50,843 nucleotides of DNA from a virus, in the IMG/VR virus record IMGVR_UViG_3300017963_003160, positions 1 through 50,843 of that record; one strand, given 5' to 3'. The stretch's first letter is position 1. Each line of letters opens with the position of its first letter. The translations under genes and the position numbers were made by a program. The notes beneath the pieces were generated by a model. The model was not told the origin of the DNA and searched no databases. It was given only the letters and a program-made list of their open reading frames with translations. Positions 8,353-16,301 of the stretch are shown piece after piece.

Positions 8353-9377
8353 GATTTGCATATACAGCCGACATTCATCTTTCAAGATACGGTTCTGATA
8401 AAATTGAAGATGAATCCAACCTTCCTGAGCGATTACATAGTATAAAGCAGGCATTGTACGAGATAGCACATTATTGTGTCGATAATGACATTCGAGTCAT
8501 AATAATCGGCGGAGATGTTCTACATGGGAAGTCTGTAATCTATGCCATCGCTCAGGAAATCATGCTACAATACTTTTCAGATTTTGCAGATTTGATAAAG
8601 TTTTATGTAATTGATGGGAACCATGATCTTTCGGGTAAGGGTGATGATGTAGTTTCTGCATTGAGACCTCTCGAGAATGTTAGTAATGTAAAATGGATTC
8701 CTTATTCAACAACGTATCGCTTGGAAGAGCAGGGAATATTATTTGTCCCATATTCAACAAAATTGCCTGAGATTATCATGGATAACAAAGAAAACATTTT
8801 AATTTCACATTTCGGATTGGATGAGGGAATATTAAATTCAGGTTTGAGTATTGTAGCAGATGTATCTTTGAAAGATTTAGTTGGAAGATACAAGTTGGTT
8901 CTGCTCGGTCATTATCACAAACCACAAGAAATAATCAGGTCGGACATATCCCTATATTATTCTGGTTCATTGATTCAATTGGATTGGGGTGAAAAGGGAG
9001 ATGAAAAACGATTTTTAGTTGTTGATACGGACACGCTTGATGTTCAAAGTGTTCCGATTACAAAATACAAGAAACATATTGAAATTGAAATCAAAGCAGG
9101 CGATGTTGACTCAGCATTGGCAGCTGCTAAAAAAGCCAGAGATGATGGCGATCATGTGAAAGTTATCATGAAGGAAAAAGTCGATCTAACAGAGTTCAAA
9201 GGTGAATTTAATGTGGTCGATAAAACGGATGCGGACATTACAGATCGAGGGATTACAAGTTCAATGAGTCAGGCCGACAAGATACAGAAGTATTTAGAGA
9301 TCAAAGAAGTCCCAGAAGATCAAATGGAGTTGTATGCAAAGGAAGCATTCGATATTATTCAGGAGTGTGAAATATGA
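8349..9377 (+). CDS. sbcD: Mre11/SbcD-type nuclease subunit (T4 gp47-like)
   Basis: A calcineurin-type metallophosphoesterase with the expected metal-binding blocks: DIH at residues 8-10, GGDVLHG, GNHDL, SHFGLDE and GHYHKPQ. Length (342 aa) matches T4 gp47. With the ATPase subunit encoded immediately downstream it forms the Mre11/Rad50 complex that resects double-strand ends and feeds recombination-dependent replication. It overlaps both neighbours by 4 bases, consistent with stoichiometric co-translation. Confidence 0.92.
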   Translation: MRFAYTADIHLSRYGSDKIEDESNLPERLHSIKQALYEIAHYCVDNDIRVIIIGGDVLHGKSVIYAIAQEIMLQYFSDFADLIKFYVIDGNHDLSGKGDDVVSALRPLENVSNVKWIPYSTTYRLEEQGILFVPYSTKLPEIIMDNKENILISHFGLDEGILNSGLSIVADVSLKDLVGRYKLVLLGHYHKPQEIIRSDISLYYSGSLIQLDWGEKGDEKRFLVVDTDTLDVQSVPITKYKKHIEIEIKAGDVDSALAAAKKARDDGDHVKVIMKEKVDLTEFKGEFNVVDKTDADITDRGITSSMSQADKIQKYLEIKEVPEDQMELYAKEAFDIIQECEI

Positions 9378-11563
9378 GAGAAATAACATTTCAAGAAGTC
9401 GGCATGGAAAATTATGGTCCTTATATTGATCCCATGATTCACACATTTACAAATGATACAATCACATTGATGACCGGTCCAAATGGAATTGGTAAAACCA
9501 TGTCTCTGGATGCAATACCTTTCACATTCTATGGCATTACATCAAAAGGAGCACGTGGCGATGATGTTGTAAATAATGTGGTTGGGAAGAATTGTCATAC
9601 ATGGGTCAAATTTAAAATCAATGAAGATCAATATCAAGTTGATCGGTATCAAAAATATACAAAGCGTGGGAATACGGTTGTATTGAATATGAATGGGGTC
9701 GATATTAAATCGGGTCATAGAGAAGTGTTACCTGAAATCGAAAGATTGATTTGTCCAGCAAAATCATTTATGAATACCTTGATGTTTGGACAAAAGGTAA
9801 AAGATTTCTTTACCGATTTGGTTGATTCCGACAAGAAAGAAATATTCAGAAAGATTCTCATGTTGGAACAATATATTCTGTTTTACAAAGAAACAGATAA
9901 ACGATTGAAAGAAGTAAATAACAATATTGATAATTTGTCAAATCAAGGCAAAATCAAACATGGGATTTTAGAAGATACGCTTGACCAGATCAAAACATTA
10001 CAGGCGTTGAAAAAGAAATTCTATGAAGATCAAAAACGAGAGATAGCTGATTTGAAAAGGGATCTGGAAGACAATGAACGTCTTACAGAAAACTGGAAAA
10101 AGGAGCTTGAAAAACTCGAGCAAACAGAGTTTAATCTCGAAACAATAACATCAGAAATAGCAATGATAAAATCAGAGCTTGAAAACTTTGATGCAAAATA
10201 TCAATTGTTATTTAATGATCTAAATGTTCAAAGAGATCAGAAAAGATACGAGATACAATCTGCAGCAGATAACGCTGCAAAAGAAGTTCGTGATACAGCA
10301 ATAAAAGCAAAAGATTCTATTGTGAGTTTGAAGGAAACAGTCACATTAAAGCTGAGAGAACTCACAGATAAGTGTAAACAAGTTCTTCATTCGCTTGAGT
10401 TAAAAAAGAATGATTTGATTGCAGATAACAGATCAAATGAATTGAGGATTCATGAAATCAATTCAAATGTGCTTGAGAAGGAGTTCTCCACATGTCCGAC
10501 ATGTGAGCAGGATGTGAATGAAAAAACCCGAGAGGGTTTAATGGAGAAGGTTCGGGGTCATGAGAATATTATAGCAACAAACAATAAAGAGATTGCATCT
10601 ATTGAAAAACAAATGACCGAAGCGAAGGAAGCACATATTGCAACCGAACGTGATATGAATGACCAAATAAAATCGTATCAAGATTCAATTGATGAAATCG
10701 AGCAAAACCAAAAAGATGGGCATGCAAAAATAAATGAGAGATTAACTCAAACATTTCAGAAAGTTGATGATGTGATGAAACAACAGCAAGCGAATCTTGA
10801 AGAAAAAGAATCGCAAGAAAAAGCTGATTTGTTGAAAAGAAAAGCTGAAGCAGAAAAGCTGAAAGAAGAAGCCATTGAGCATCAACAACGATATGATGGA
10901 ATCAGTGGAAAAATTAAAAATTTAGAGAATGGTCATGCAGTCATTGAAGCGAATATTAAAGCCGAGGAAGAAAAGACGTATGACGATAATCAATTGCTGA
11001 AATATCAACAAAGGGAGATTGATTTAAAATCACAAATTAAAACATTCGCCGCACAAGTAAAGCAGCTTGAAAAACGGCAAGAAGTGTTGTCATTCTGGAA
11101 AACAGGATTTTCATCAGCCGGAATGCCTTCAATGTTAATTGATGAATCAATCCCATTCATGAACCAAAAGGTCACAGAATATTTAGATATGTTGACCAAT
11201 GGACGATATATTGTTTCATTTGATACTCTTGCAGAAACAAAAGCAGGTGAGTTCAGAGATAAAATTTCTGTTAGAGTTTTAGATACACATACCCAGGCCA
11301 ATTCAAGAGTTCAATTATCGGGCGGACAAACACGAATAGTTGATATTGCAACAATATTGACTCTTGGTGAATTACAAGCAAACATGCAAGACATGAAAAT
11401 TAATATCTTGTTGTTTGATGAAATATTCGATGCACTCGATGATGAAAACATTGGATATGTAGCTAAGGTATTGAATAAATTGAAGATTGGGAAATCAATC
11501 TATATCATTTCGCATCAACATCAGGATCAAGTTGAAGCAGATCAAACATTAGCATTAAGTTAG
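9374..11563 (+). CDS. sbcC: Rad50/SbcC-type ATPase subunit (T4 gp46-like)
   Basis: An SMC-like ATPase of 729 residues. Walker A is GPNGIGKT (35-42). Long coiled coils flank a zinc hook CPTC (Cys374, Cys377). The ABC signature LSGGQ is at 648-652, Walker B LLFDE at 679-683, and the His switch region is SHQHQ. It partners the nuclease at 8349. Compared with bacterial SbcC (over 1000 aa) the coils are short, as in T4 gp46 (560 aa). The start ATGAG overlaps the nuclease stop by 4 bases. Confidence 0.93.
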   Translation: MREITFQEVGMENYGPYIDPMIHTFTNDTITLMTGPNGIGKTMSLDAIPFTFYGITSKGARGDDVVNNVVGKNCHTWVKFKINEDQYQVDRYQKYTKRGNTVVLNMNGVDIKSGHREVLPEIERLICPAKSFMNTLMFGQKVKDFFTDLVDSDKKEIFRKILMLEQYILFYKETDKRLKEVNNNIDNLSNQGKIKHGILEDTLDQIKTLQALKKKFYEDQKREIADLKRDLEDNERLTENWKKELEKLEQTEFNLETITSEIAMIKSELENFDAKYQLLFNDLNVQRDQKRYEIQSAADNAAKEVRDTAIKAKDSIVSLKETVTLKLRELTDKCKQVLHSLELKKNDLIADNRSNELRIHEINSNVLEKEFSTCPTCEQDVNEKTREGLMEKVRGHENIIATNNKEIASIEKQMTEAKEAHIATERDMNDQIKSYQDSIDEIEQNQKDGHAKINERLTQTFQKVDDVMKQQQANLEEKESQEKADLLKRKAEAEKLKEEAIEHQQRYDGISGKIKNLENGHAVIEANIKAEEEKTYDDNQLLKYQQREIDLKSQIKTFAAQVKQLEKRQEVLSFWKTGFSSAGMPSMLIDESIPFMNQKVTEYLDMLTNGRYIVSFDTLAETKAGEFRDKISVRVLDTHTQANSRVQLSGGQTRIVDIATILTLGELQANMQDMKINILLFDEIFDALDDENIGYVAKVLNKLKIGKSIYIISHQHQDQVEADQTLALS

Positions 11564-11570
11564 GAGAAAC

Positions 11571-11948
11571 ATGAAATTCAAACAAGATTTTGTAACAAAC
11601 AGTTCATCATCGTGCTTTGTATTAGCAGTTAGTCCAGAGCAACTGGAGGGTGTAAGAGAAACGGTTGCTGAATTGGATCGTCATCCAGATGCTGGTAATG
11701 AGGGAGTTCGAATATATGATGTATTTGATGATCTCAAAGAACTAGATGAATACACAAATGATGGACCCTTAGATTGGGCGCAAAAACCACGAGGTCCACA
11801 ATTCAATAACTTGGGACAATCAACATATGAAGCATGTCGAGAAGTGATTCTTGAAAATAAAATCGCAGTTTATATGGCAGTTGATTATAACGTGGTCGAG
11901 CAATTCCAAACAAAGTGGGATGACGTAATCCTTGAATGTATTTACTAA
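11571..11948 (+). CDS. NSSS-motif small protein C, 125 aa
   Basis: Third member of the motif family: it begins MKFKQDFVTNSSSSCFVLAV. The rest is acidic and predicted alpha/beta with no recognisable domain. An AGGAG precedes the ATG. It ends 9 bases before the radical-SAM ATG at 11958. The same pairing of an NSSS-motif gene with a radical-SAM gene occurs again at 49196-50600, which raises the possibility of a modifying enzyme and its substrate. Confidence 0.75.
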   Translation: MKFKQDFVTNSSSSCFVLAVSPEQLEGVRETVAELDRHPDAGNEGVRIYDVFDDLKELDEYTNDGPLDWAQKPRGPQFNNLGQSTYEACREVILENKIAVYMAVDYNVVEQFQTKWDDVILECIY

Positions 11949-11957
11949 GGAGTGCCA

Positions 11958-13007
11958 ATGAGTCTAATACGAATTGTAAATTGGATACTCACAAGGAAAT
12001 GTAATTTAGATTGTGAATATTGTGCAATTGTAAAAAATTACGATGGTATGCCGAGAGGGTATCCGAACATGCAACATTATCTTCAGGAGGAGATGTCAAC
12101 GGAAGTTGTGATAAATGCATTGAAAGCTTTCAAAAAACAGAATCCAAATGTATTTCATATCTTCTATGGTGGCGAGCCATTGTTAAGACCTGATCTTCCT
12201 GATATTATAAATTTCTGTAACGAAAACGAAATATATTATACAGTCATTAGCAACAACACTCCACAAATACAAGGTTTGATAGATCGCCTGTTTCAAGAAA
12301 CGGATTATGTTGAAGGGTTCACAAGTTCAGTTGACCCCATCTTTCATCACCCAGGATATGCAGGCGAGGATCGAATAAAGAAAAGTGTCGAGGGCATGAA
12401 ACGACTGAAAGAGATCCAAGCAAGGGGTGATGTAAAAGATGTAGTGGCTGAGATAACAGTCATGAATGAAAATCAAATGTTCCTTTATGATCTTGTTAGT
12501 GAATTAAGCGAGCATGAAATATATAGCGATATCACATTTGTAGATATTGCAAAAAATCCATATTATGATTTTTCAAATGTCACAGATCCAGAGCAGCTTG
12601 TTAAACCCTCATGGAGATTAGCAAAAGATTTAATGGCCATGCAAATGGACACAGATTTATATATTCATATGAAAGATGTTTTGCTACCGCAGATGTTTGA
12701 TACGTTACCTTCAAATTTTGATTGTGATCTTGATCTTGGAGTTCACAATGTAACGGTTGATGCAGACGGAACCATGAGATTATGCCTTCGTATTAGAGGA
12801 ACATTAACGCCACATATTCATGTGAGTGAGTTATTTGAAGAAGAAAATCCAATGGCTGTAACAAGAGATTTCTTCGAACTCATGTGTATGGATAAACGAA
12901 GGCATTGTAAACTCTGTAATCATTCCTGTTTAATGATGAGCAAACACATTGACAGAAATGATGATGGAGAAGATGATCTGGTTCATTCGGATAAACGGAG
13001 GGACTAA
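11958..13007 (+). CDS. Radical SAM protein with C-terminal Cys cluster
   Basis: The radical-SAM motif CNLDCEYC (Cys15, Cys19, Cys22) binds the 4Fe-4S cluster that cleaves S-adenosylmethionine; a GGEP motif follows near residue 72. The C-terminal part has a Cys near CDLDLG, RLCLRI and a final CMDKRRHCKLCNHSC cluster, typical of SPASM-like auxiliary iron-sulfur domains found in peptide- and protein-modifying enzymes. I start at the ATG with AAGGAG 5 bases upstream rather than the GTG two codons earlier. It is too long and has the wrong architecture for QueE. Its substrate is unknown; the preceding NSSS-motif protein is a candidate. Confidence 0.85.
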   Translation: MSLIRIVNWILTRKCNLDCEYCAIVKNYDGMPRGYPNMQHYLQEEMSTEVVINALKAFKKQNPNVFHIFYGGEPLLRPDLPDIINFCNENEIYYTVISNNTPQIQGLIDRLFQETDYVEGFTSSVDPIFHHPGYAGEDRIKKSVEGMKRLKEIQARGDVKDVVAEITVMNENQMFLYDLVSELSEHEIYSDITFVDIAKNPYYDFSNVTDPEQLVKPSWRLAKDLMAMQMDTDLYIHMKDVLLPQMFDTLPSNFDCDLDLGVHNVTVDADGTMRLCLRIRGTLTPHIHVSELFEEENPMAVTRDFFELMCMDKRRHCKLCNHSCLMMSKHIDRNDDGEDDLVHSDKRRD

Positions 13008-13010
13008 ATA

Positions 13011-13343
13011 ATGCCACAGGCAGATACAGACATTATCAGAAGTGCAGTAGAGTTTTGGGAAAAGTTATATCAAGTTGGAGAAGCAAAAGTGAAGTTCGTT
13101 AAGAAAGATGGTACAATTCGTATTATGAAATGTACTTTGGATTTCACAAAGATTCCAAAAAAACAGCACCCCAAAACAGTAAACATGCCCAAAATATTAA
13201 AACTCATGCAAGAGAGTGGAATCATTCATGTTTATGATCTCGAAAAGAAAGATTGGAGATCGGTTCCTTTCAGGCAGGTAGATTGGTTAGAGTTAGAGGG
13301 CGATCAAAATCAACGGTACAAAATCAGACCATTCAAAAGGTAA
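13011..13343 (+). CDS. SH3 beta-barrel / WYL-like small phage protein
   Basis: The central block KVKFVKKDGTIRIMKCTLDF...IP, followed by VYDLEKKDWRSVPFRQV, matches a group of small phage proteins annotated as SH3 beta-barrel fold (DUF2693-like). In these, a positively charged barrel follows a helical N terminus. Length (110 aa) is normal. The family has no proven role, though nucleic-acid binding or transcription control has been suggested for related barrels. It sits 3 bases after the radical-SAM gene and 6 before the next gene. Confidence 0.6.
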   Translation: MPQADTDIIRSAVEFWEKLYQVGEAKVKFVKKDGTIRIMKCTLDFTKIPKKQHPKTVNMPKILKLMQESGIIHVYDLEKKDWRSVPFRQVDWLELEGDQNQRYKIRPFKR

Positions 13344-13349
13344 TCGAAT

Positions 13350-13727
13350 ATGGGAATTTTGAAACAGCTTTTAAATGAATTGAAGGATTCACCTTTAACT
13401 GATCAAGTAAGAATCATTTGCGATCAGATTATCGAAGAAGAAAAAAATTCGATTGAATATCCCGAATTGAATCCAACAGGTCCAAGGGTATTCTTATCCT
13501 TGAGCGTTCCAGGAAGGAATAATAAAGAAGTTGGGTTTCTTACATTAGAAAGAGAAGATGAAGAAGTCTATGTTGCGATATACAGCACATTAGAGAAACA
13601 TCGAATAGTTGAAAATCCGGAGGAACAGTTACCTCCACGTCGGAGAAAGGTTTGGGTCATTGATGAAAACAAAGCTGAAAAAATCTTGACCCAATATGCG
13701 AAAAAACTTAAAATGTTAAGGGGATAG
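13350..13727 (+). CDS. Unknown protein, 125 aa, upstream of the Ubl locus
   Basis: A helical N terminus (residues 1-33) is followed by beta-rich sequence (VFLSLSVPG, VGFLTLE, VYVAIYS), a basic PPRRRKVWVI segment and a C-terminal Lys-rich helix. I recognise no family. It lies 3 bases before the E2-like fusion gene, in the same operon, so it could be an accessory factor of the ubiquitin-like pathway, but nothing in its sequence demonstrates that. Confidence 0.6.
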   Translation: MGILKQLLNELKDSPLTDQVRIICDQIIEEEKNSIEYPELNPTGPRVFLSLSVPGRNNKEVGFLTLEREDEEVYVAIYSTLEKHRIVENPEEQLPPRRRKVWVIDENKAEKILTQYAKKLKMLRG

Positions 13728-13730
13728 TGA

Positions 13731-16301
13731 ATGAGAGAACCCAGAAAGGACAAGCTGGTCGAAGAGATCAGATTCAATGAGAAGTATGCGCATCTATTTC
13801 TTTCGGAGTATATCCCGGAAAAGTATGAGGCGGATTCACTTCCGACCATCAAAAAGAAAACATTATTCACACAAGATTATGTTAAAAGATTAACCGCCGG
13901 TGGTATTGAAGGTGGTATAATTCCTCCGAACGTAAGATATATTGAGGAATTAGAAAAGGGACACCTTGTTGTCGTTGAAGAACCTCCGGCATACAGAACC
14001 ATCAAATCAGATATGTCATTCGGCGAAGAGATCAGCAAGCTGAAACGTGACGGAAAGATTGATATGATGGGGTATACCGATTGGATGAACGAGAACAGAA
14101 AACCTTACACGTTCACCCTTGCTTTTCCGTATGTAATATTCATATTCTATATCACCAAATATAATGAAATGACAAGCGGTCAGGTTTATTTGAGAACCCA
14201 GCAAATGACCGGTCTATCAGATTATCTTCTAAAAATGCCGATGTGTAATATATCCGATGGTGGATACATCTGCTTCGGAAATGAAGGTTCAAAACGACAA
14301 CAGTCATTCACCGCAGCAATTCAGCATGCAGTCATGGTATGGTGGTCTGCAACATTCAATACAGATTATACATATAATTATGCAGCATATAAAGATGTTC
14401 CAGTATTGAACAGCTATCTTGAGTGGCAATACATGGGGCAAGCAAATCCGATGTTCATCTATAATGCTGATTGGATTAAAATGGACCGCACCATAGGTCA
14501 AATGTTAGACCATACAAAAACAAGTCATGGCCTTAACGGAAAGAAAACAATGGGTTATAAAGAATTGGCCCAGATGTTTTATGAATCACAGGATACAGGC
14601 ACCGAGATCAAAGTATCAAAACGATCCAGAAAGACACATAAATTGTTCTATGACATTGCTCAGGGAACATATCTTGATGAACGTACAAACATAGCCGTTG
14701 GAGATTCTTTTGAGACAGCAAAAGGGCAGATGGCTTTCATTGATTCGTTTGTTGGGTTTCCCGATGGGAGCGATGTTAAATATATGCAAGTTGATATTAA
14801 CGGTCGATTGTCTTTATTGAAGTTGACACCGAAAACCCGTCCATGGTTGGCAAAGAAAATCACAGAGCAAAGAAGAGCCGATGAAGCAACAATTCCAAAT
14901 GGAACAGTTGTCAAACCCGGACAGATTCTCATTGTCAAACAGGGAGAAGGCGAAGTATATCACAAAGTTGAATTTATCAGAAAAAGTCGTGGTCTTGAAG
15001 GCGAAGATGTCCTTGAAGTTAAAATGGGAAATGATTATTATCTCACTTCGAACCTTGAAGCGACTGAATTTAAAGTCGATGAACCTGAAATCGACGGTCT
15101 TAAATTAAATAAAGAAGACCAATATATTATTCTTGGAGATGCAACCCATGCAGGTTGCAGAGTCAACGCTTACCGAATGAGATTCGATTCAATTGATGTT
15201 TCTGCTCGTGGTCGGGTGATTGCAAGATTTGTAAATTGCCATCCAAGGTTAGACGGGCATGACAGAAGAATTGAATTATCAAACGGTGCTCCGAAAAGAA
15301 TAGTCTATCATCTCGATGAAGTCAAACGACTTCAAGGACCAGTCAGAGTTGGAAAAAGGCTCTATCAAGTATCTGACGGAAACGGGAAGCCAAGACCGGA
15401 AGTTATGTGGGGAATGAATGGAATCACCGGTTACGATGGAAACTTCTCTTTGAAAACAGTCAAAGGAAGCATGACGAAACAACTGATTGATGGAGACAAA
15501 TTCTTTGTTGAAGGTGCAGATTTCGATACAGAATTTGAAATCGGAGATAAAGTTGTTGTGGCCAATTGGCAAGACCCGTTAGATGTGTTGACAGTTAAAA
15601 TGATCCAGGGATTCAAATATCAGGAAGACTATGGTCACATTTCATTTATATTGATTGACAAAGAAGGGAAATTATCAGAAACCCAATATGTTGACGGATA
15701 CACAGGTATTATCCATACCGGTCGAATCAGAAAGGTGACAAACAAGGTCGGTCGTTTATCAGCAGGCACAAAGATCAGAGCCACAGTTGCCGGCATTCCT
15801 TGCTTCCCGAAGAAGGACGTCAACATTATTGTTGCATTTGTCATTGATACAAACCGTGAACCATTAGTTCTGTGTTCAAACGGATGCACATTATGGTTGA
15901 GCGATGTTCAAGAAAACTTCAAGAGAATTACATTGAAGTCCAAACAATGGCCGAAACTTGATCATGCGCCACTGGATCTTTCAAAGATCAAATTTCAAGC
16001 AGGCGATATTATCAATGGTCTGAAAGATTACAAGAGCAAATATGGTTACCTATTATATGGCCCGTCCACAACAAGGGCATTACGAGCAATGCCATTGGAA
16101 TATTTCGGTGGCTATCCTGAGTCCTATTCCCTTGACCGTTATATGACAAGGGAGTGCAGATTGGATTGCATTCCTGCACCGAGGGTCTCGCCGGCGAAAA
16201 TCGAACAAGTTGGCGTTCTCAGGGGAATGTTAGACTTACATTCCTATGATGTATTCGAGAACAATTTATCAACCAGATACCTTAACCAAAGGAGAGCTTA
16301 A
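13731..16301 (+). CDS. E2-like (PRTRC protein B / Prok-E2_D-like) domain fused to a long beta-rich region, 856 aa
   Basis: Residues about 65-270 look like the E2-fold family of PRTRC protein B: beta strands (HLVVVEEPP, PYVIFIFYI), then PMCNISDGGYICFGN, which mimics the canonical E2 N-x5-G-x-I-C block with Cys181 at the catalytic position. A helix-rich segment with WWSATFNTDYTYN follows. The remaining 580 residues are predicted beta-rich, with repeated small-barrel-like units, and resemble nothing I know. The gene opens the run of JAB, E1 and modifier genes; its stop overlaps the JAB start by one base (TAATG). I infer a conjugation or scaffold role. An inactive E2-like adaptor is an alternative. 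GC is slightly higher than in flanking genes. Confidence 0.6.
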   Translation: MREPRKDKLVEEIRFNEKYAHLFLSEYIPEKYEADSLPTIKKKTLFTQDYVKRLTAGGIEGGIIPPNVRYIEELEKGHLVVVEEPPAYRTIKSDMSFGEEISKLKRDGKIDMMGYTDWMNENRKPYTFTLAFPYVIFIFYITKYNEMTSGQVYLRTQQMTGLSDYLLKMPMCNISDGGYICFGNEGSKRQQSFTAAIQHAVMVWWSATFNTDYTYNYAAYKDVPVLNSYLEWQYMGQANPMFIYNADWIKMDRTIGQMLDHTKTSHGLNGKKTMGYKELAQMFYESQDTGTEIKVSKRSRKTHKLFYDIAQGTYLDERTNIAVGDSFETAKGQMAFIDSFVGFPDGSDVKYMQVDINGRLSLLKLTPKTRPWLAKKITEQRRADEATIPNGTVVKPGQILIVKQGEGEVYHKVEFIRKSRGLEGEDVLEVKMGNDYYLTSNLEATEFKVDEPEIDGLKLNKEDQYIILGDATHAGCRVNAYRMRFDSIDVSARGRVIARFVNCHPRLDGHDRRIELSNGAPKRIVYHLDEVKRLQGPVRVGKRLYQVSDGNGKPRPEVMWGMNGITGYDGNFSLKTVKGSMTKQLIDGDKFFVEGADFDTEFEIGDKVVVANWQDPLDVLTVKMIQGFKYQEDYGHISFILIDKEGKLSETQYVDGYTGIIHTGRIRKVTNKVGRLSAGTKIRATVAGIPCFPKKDVNIIVAFVIDTNREPLVLCSNGCTLWLSDVQENFKRITLKSKQWPKLDHAPLDLSKIKFQAGDIINGLKDYKSKYGYLLYGPSTTRALRAMPLEYFGGYPESYSLDRYMTRECRLDCIPAPRVSPAKIEQVGVLRGMLDLHSYDVFENNLSTRYLNQRRA

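Noticed and set aside
11958-13007. Radical-SAM protein as QueE of the preQ0 pathway
   Set aside because: It is longer (350 aa), has a C-terminal Cys cluster and lacks the compact QueE layout.
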